Shown in pieces: positions 29,894 through 30,376 of a stretch of DNA of 30,376 nt. A program made the translations under genes and the position numbers. The first letter of the stretch is position 1, and the number at the start of each line of letters is the position of its first letter. This DNA comes from Syntrophomonadaceae bacterium (GTDB lineage Bacteria > Bacillota > Dethiobacteria > DTU022). The notes below the pieces were generated by a model. That model was not told where the DNA came from, did no database searches, and saw only the letters and a list, made by a program, of their open reading frames with translations. The stretch spans positions 1 through 30,376 of the forward strand of contig SKZS01000203.1 of assembly GCA_007127255.1 (NCBI GenBank). Direction: 5' to 3'.

Positions 29894-29938
29894 CCGGAAT
29901 TCAGAAGGCCTTTGTTCGCTGACCGTTCTGACTTCCGG
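29894..29938 (+). other. Leader hairpin with 13-bp stem upstream of the gene at 29959
   Basis: CCGGAATTCAGAA (29894-29906) pairs with TTCTGACTTCCGG (29926-29938) with one mismatch and a 19-nt loop. An alternative shorter hairpin, AAGGCC (29890-29895) with GGCCTT (29907-29912), competes for the same bases. There is no T-run after the long stem. It ends about 8 nt before the ribosome binding site GGCAGGTG of the next gene, so translational control is possible. Confidence 0.6.
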
Positions 29939-29958
29939 ACTGAAGGCAGGTGTAATCT

Positions 29959-30376
29959 ATGCTATCAATTATTGGCATTGCTCCGCATCCTCCAATTATA
30001 ATTCCTGAAATTGGCAGAGGTGAGATAACGAAAGCTCAAAAAACCGTGGATGGCATGAAGAAGCTCAGCGGCTATATAAAGCAAAAAACTCCTGAATTAA
30101 CGGTTGTAATTTCCCCTCACGGCAAAATACACTCTGAAGGACCGGCAATTCTGGCCGAAAAACAGCTAAGCGGCAACTTTGGGCAGTTTGGGTTTCCGGG
30201 GATTCAACTTGACATGGAAAATGATCTGCAGTTAATTGAGCTGCTGGTTGACGAGGCTTCTTCGGAACCGGTTAAGCCTGCGCTGCTTGGTGATTCTGAT
30301 TATGGTGTTCAGGCTGCCGGTAAGCTCGACCATGGAGCCCTGGTGCCCCTGCACTATTTGCAGGAGGCAGGTGTTC
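29959..30376 (+). CDS. amrA: LigB-like N-terminus of AmmeMemoRadiSam system protein A (truncated by window end)
   Basis: The first 139 codons are visible; the frame is open at the window edge. It starts MLSIIGIAPHPPIIIPEIGR and has VVISPHGKIHSE near residues 49-60, and LDHGALVPLHYLQEAG near 123-138, motifs of the LigB/extradiol-dioxygenase-like fold. In Firmicutes this N-terminus is typically joined to an AMMECR1 domain and encoded near MEMO-like and radical-SAM partners; those parts would lie beyond the window. The system's reaction is unknown. The start is ATG 29959, with GGCAGGTG 7-8 nt upstream. Confidence 0.75.
   Translation, partial: MLSIIGIAPHPPIIIPEIGRGEITKAQKTVDGMKKLSGYIKQKTPELTVVISPHGKIHSEGPAILAEKQLSGNFGQFGFPGIQLDMENDLQLIELLVDEASSEPVKPALLGDSDYGVQAAGKLDHGALVPLHYLQEAGV

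Overview
The window looks like a chromosome segment from an anaerobic Firmicute of the Clostridia (Peptococcaceae, Syntrophomonas or Dethiobacter-like grade). This rests on the unbroken S10-spc-alpha ribosomal order, strong AGGAGG ribosome binding sites, frequent TTG and GTG starts, a KOW-domain gene between map and infA, an ecfA1-ecfA2-ecfT-truA-rplM-rpsI tail, and Clostridia-style fusions in the molybdenum cofactor genes. The exact taxon cannot be read from the sequence.

Bases 1-289 are leader DNA: three copies of a 20-bp GC-rich palindrome in a 55-bp tandem repeat, then two small hairpins. Bases 290-15068 (+) hold rpsJ-rplCDWB-rpsS-rplV-rpsC-rplP-rpmC-rpsQ-rplNXE-rpsZ-rpsH-rplFR-rpsE-rpmD-rplO-secY-map-KOW-infA-rpmJ-rpsMKD-rpoA-rplQ. 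No adk lies between secY and map, where it usually sits. S14, S4, L36 and L24 all keep their zinc-binding cysteines. Bases 15076-18350 (+) hold the energy-coupling module of a vitamin or metal ECF transporter and the pseudouridine synthase truA. rplM-rpsI follow from their own sigma-A-like promoter and end at an intrinsic terminator near 19447.

Bases 19536-21297 (+) carry a metallo-beta-lactamase-fold hydrolase and, behind its own promoter, a geranylgeranylglyceryl phosphate synthase homologue. The latter resembles the archaeal group of the family more than Bacillus PcrB.

On the minus strand, 27644 down to 21401 is a molybdenum (or tungsten) cofactor operon: moeA, moeA fused to a periplasmic-binding-protein-like domain, moaA, a mobB-moaC fusion and a MOSC-Mog fusion. 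Its 250-nt leader carries a probable Moco riboswitch followed by a terminator hairpin. The operon covers GTP to cyclic pyranopterin (MoaA, MoaC), adenylylation (Mog domain), metal insertion (MoeA) and a GTP-binding accessory domain (MobB). MPT synthase (MoaD/MoaE) and molybdate transport genes are not in the window. Upstream on the same strand are two half-size ChrA transporter genes and a MarR-family regulator. A divergent, truncated gene at the right edge resembles the LigB-like N-terminus of an AmmeMemoRadiSam protein A.

Most of the window is ordinary housekeeping DNA. The best items for a second look are the archaeal-type GGGPS homologue, the riboswitch leader, a strong stem-loop between rplB and rpsS, the leader hairpin of the last gene, the fused Moco genes and the missing adk.
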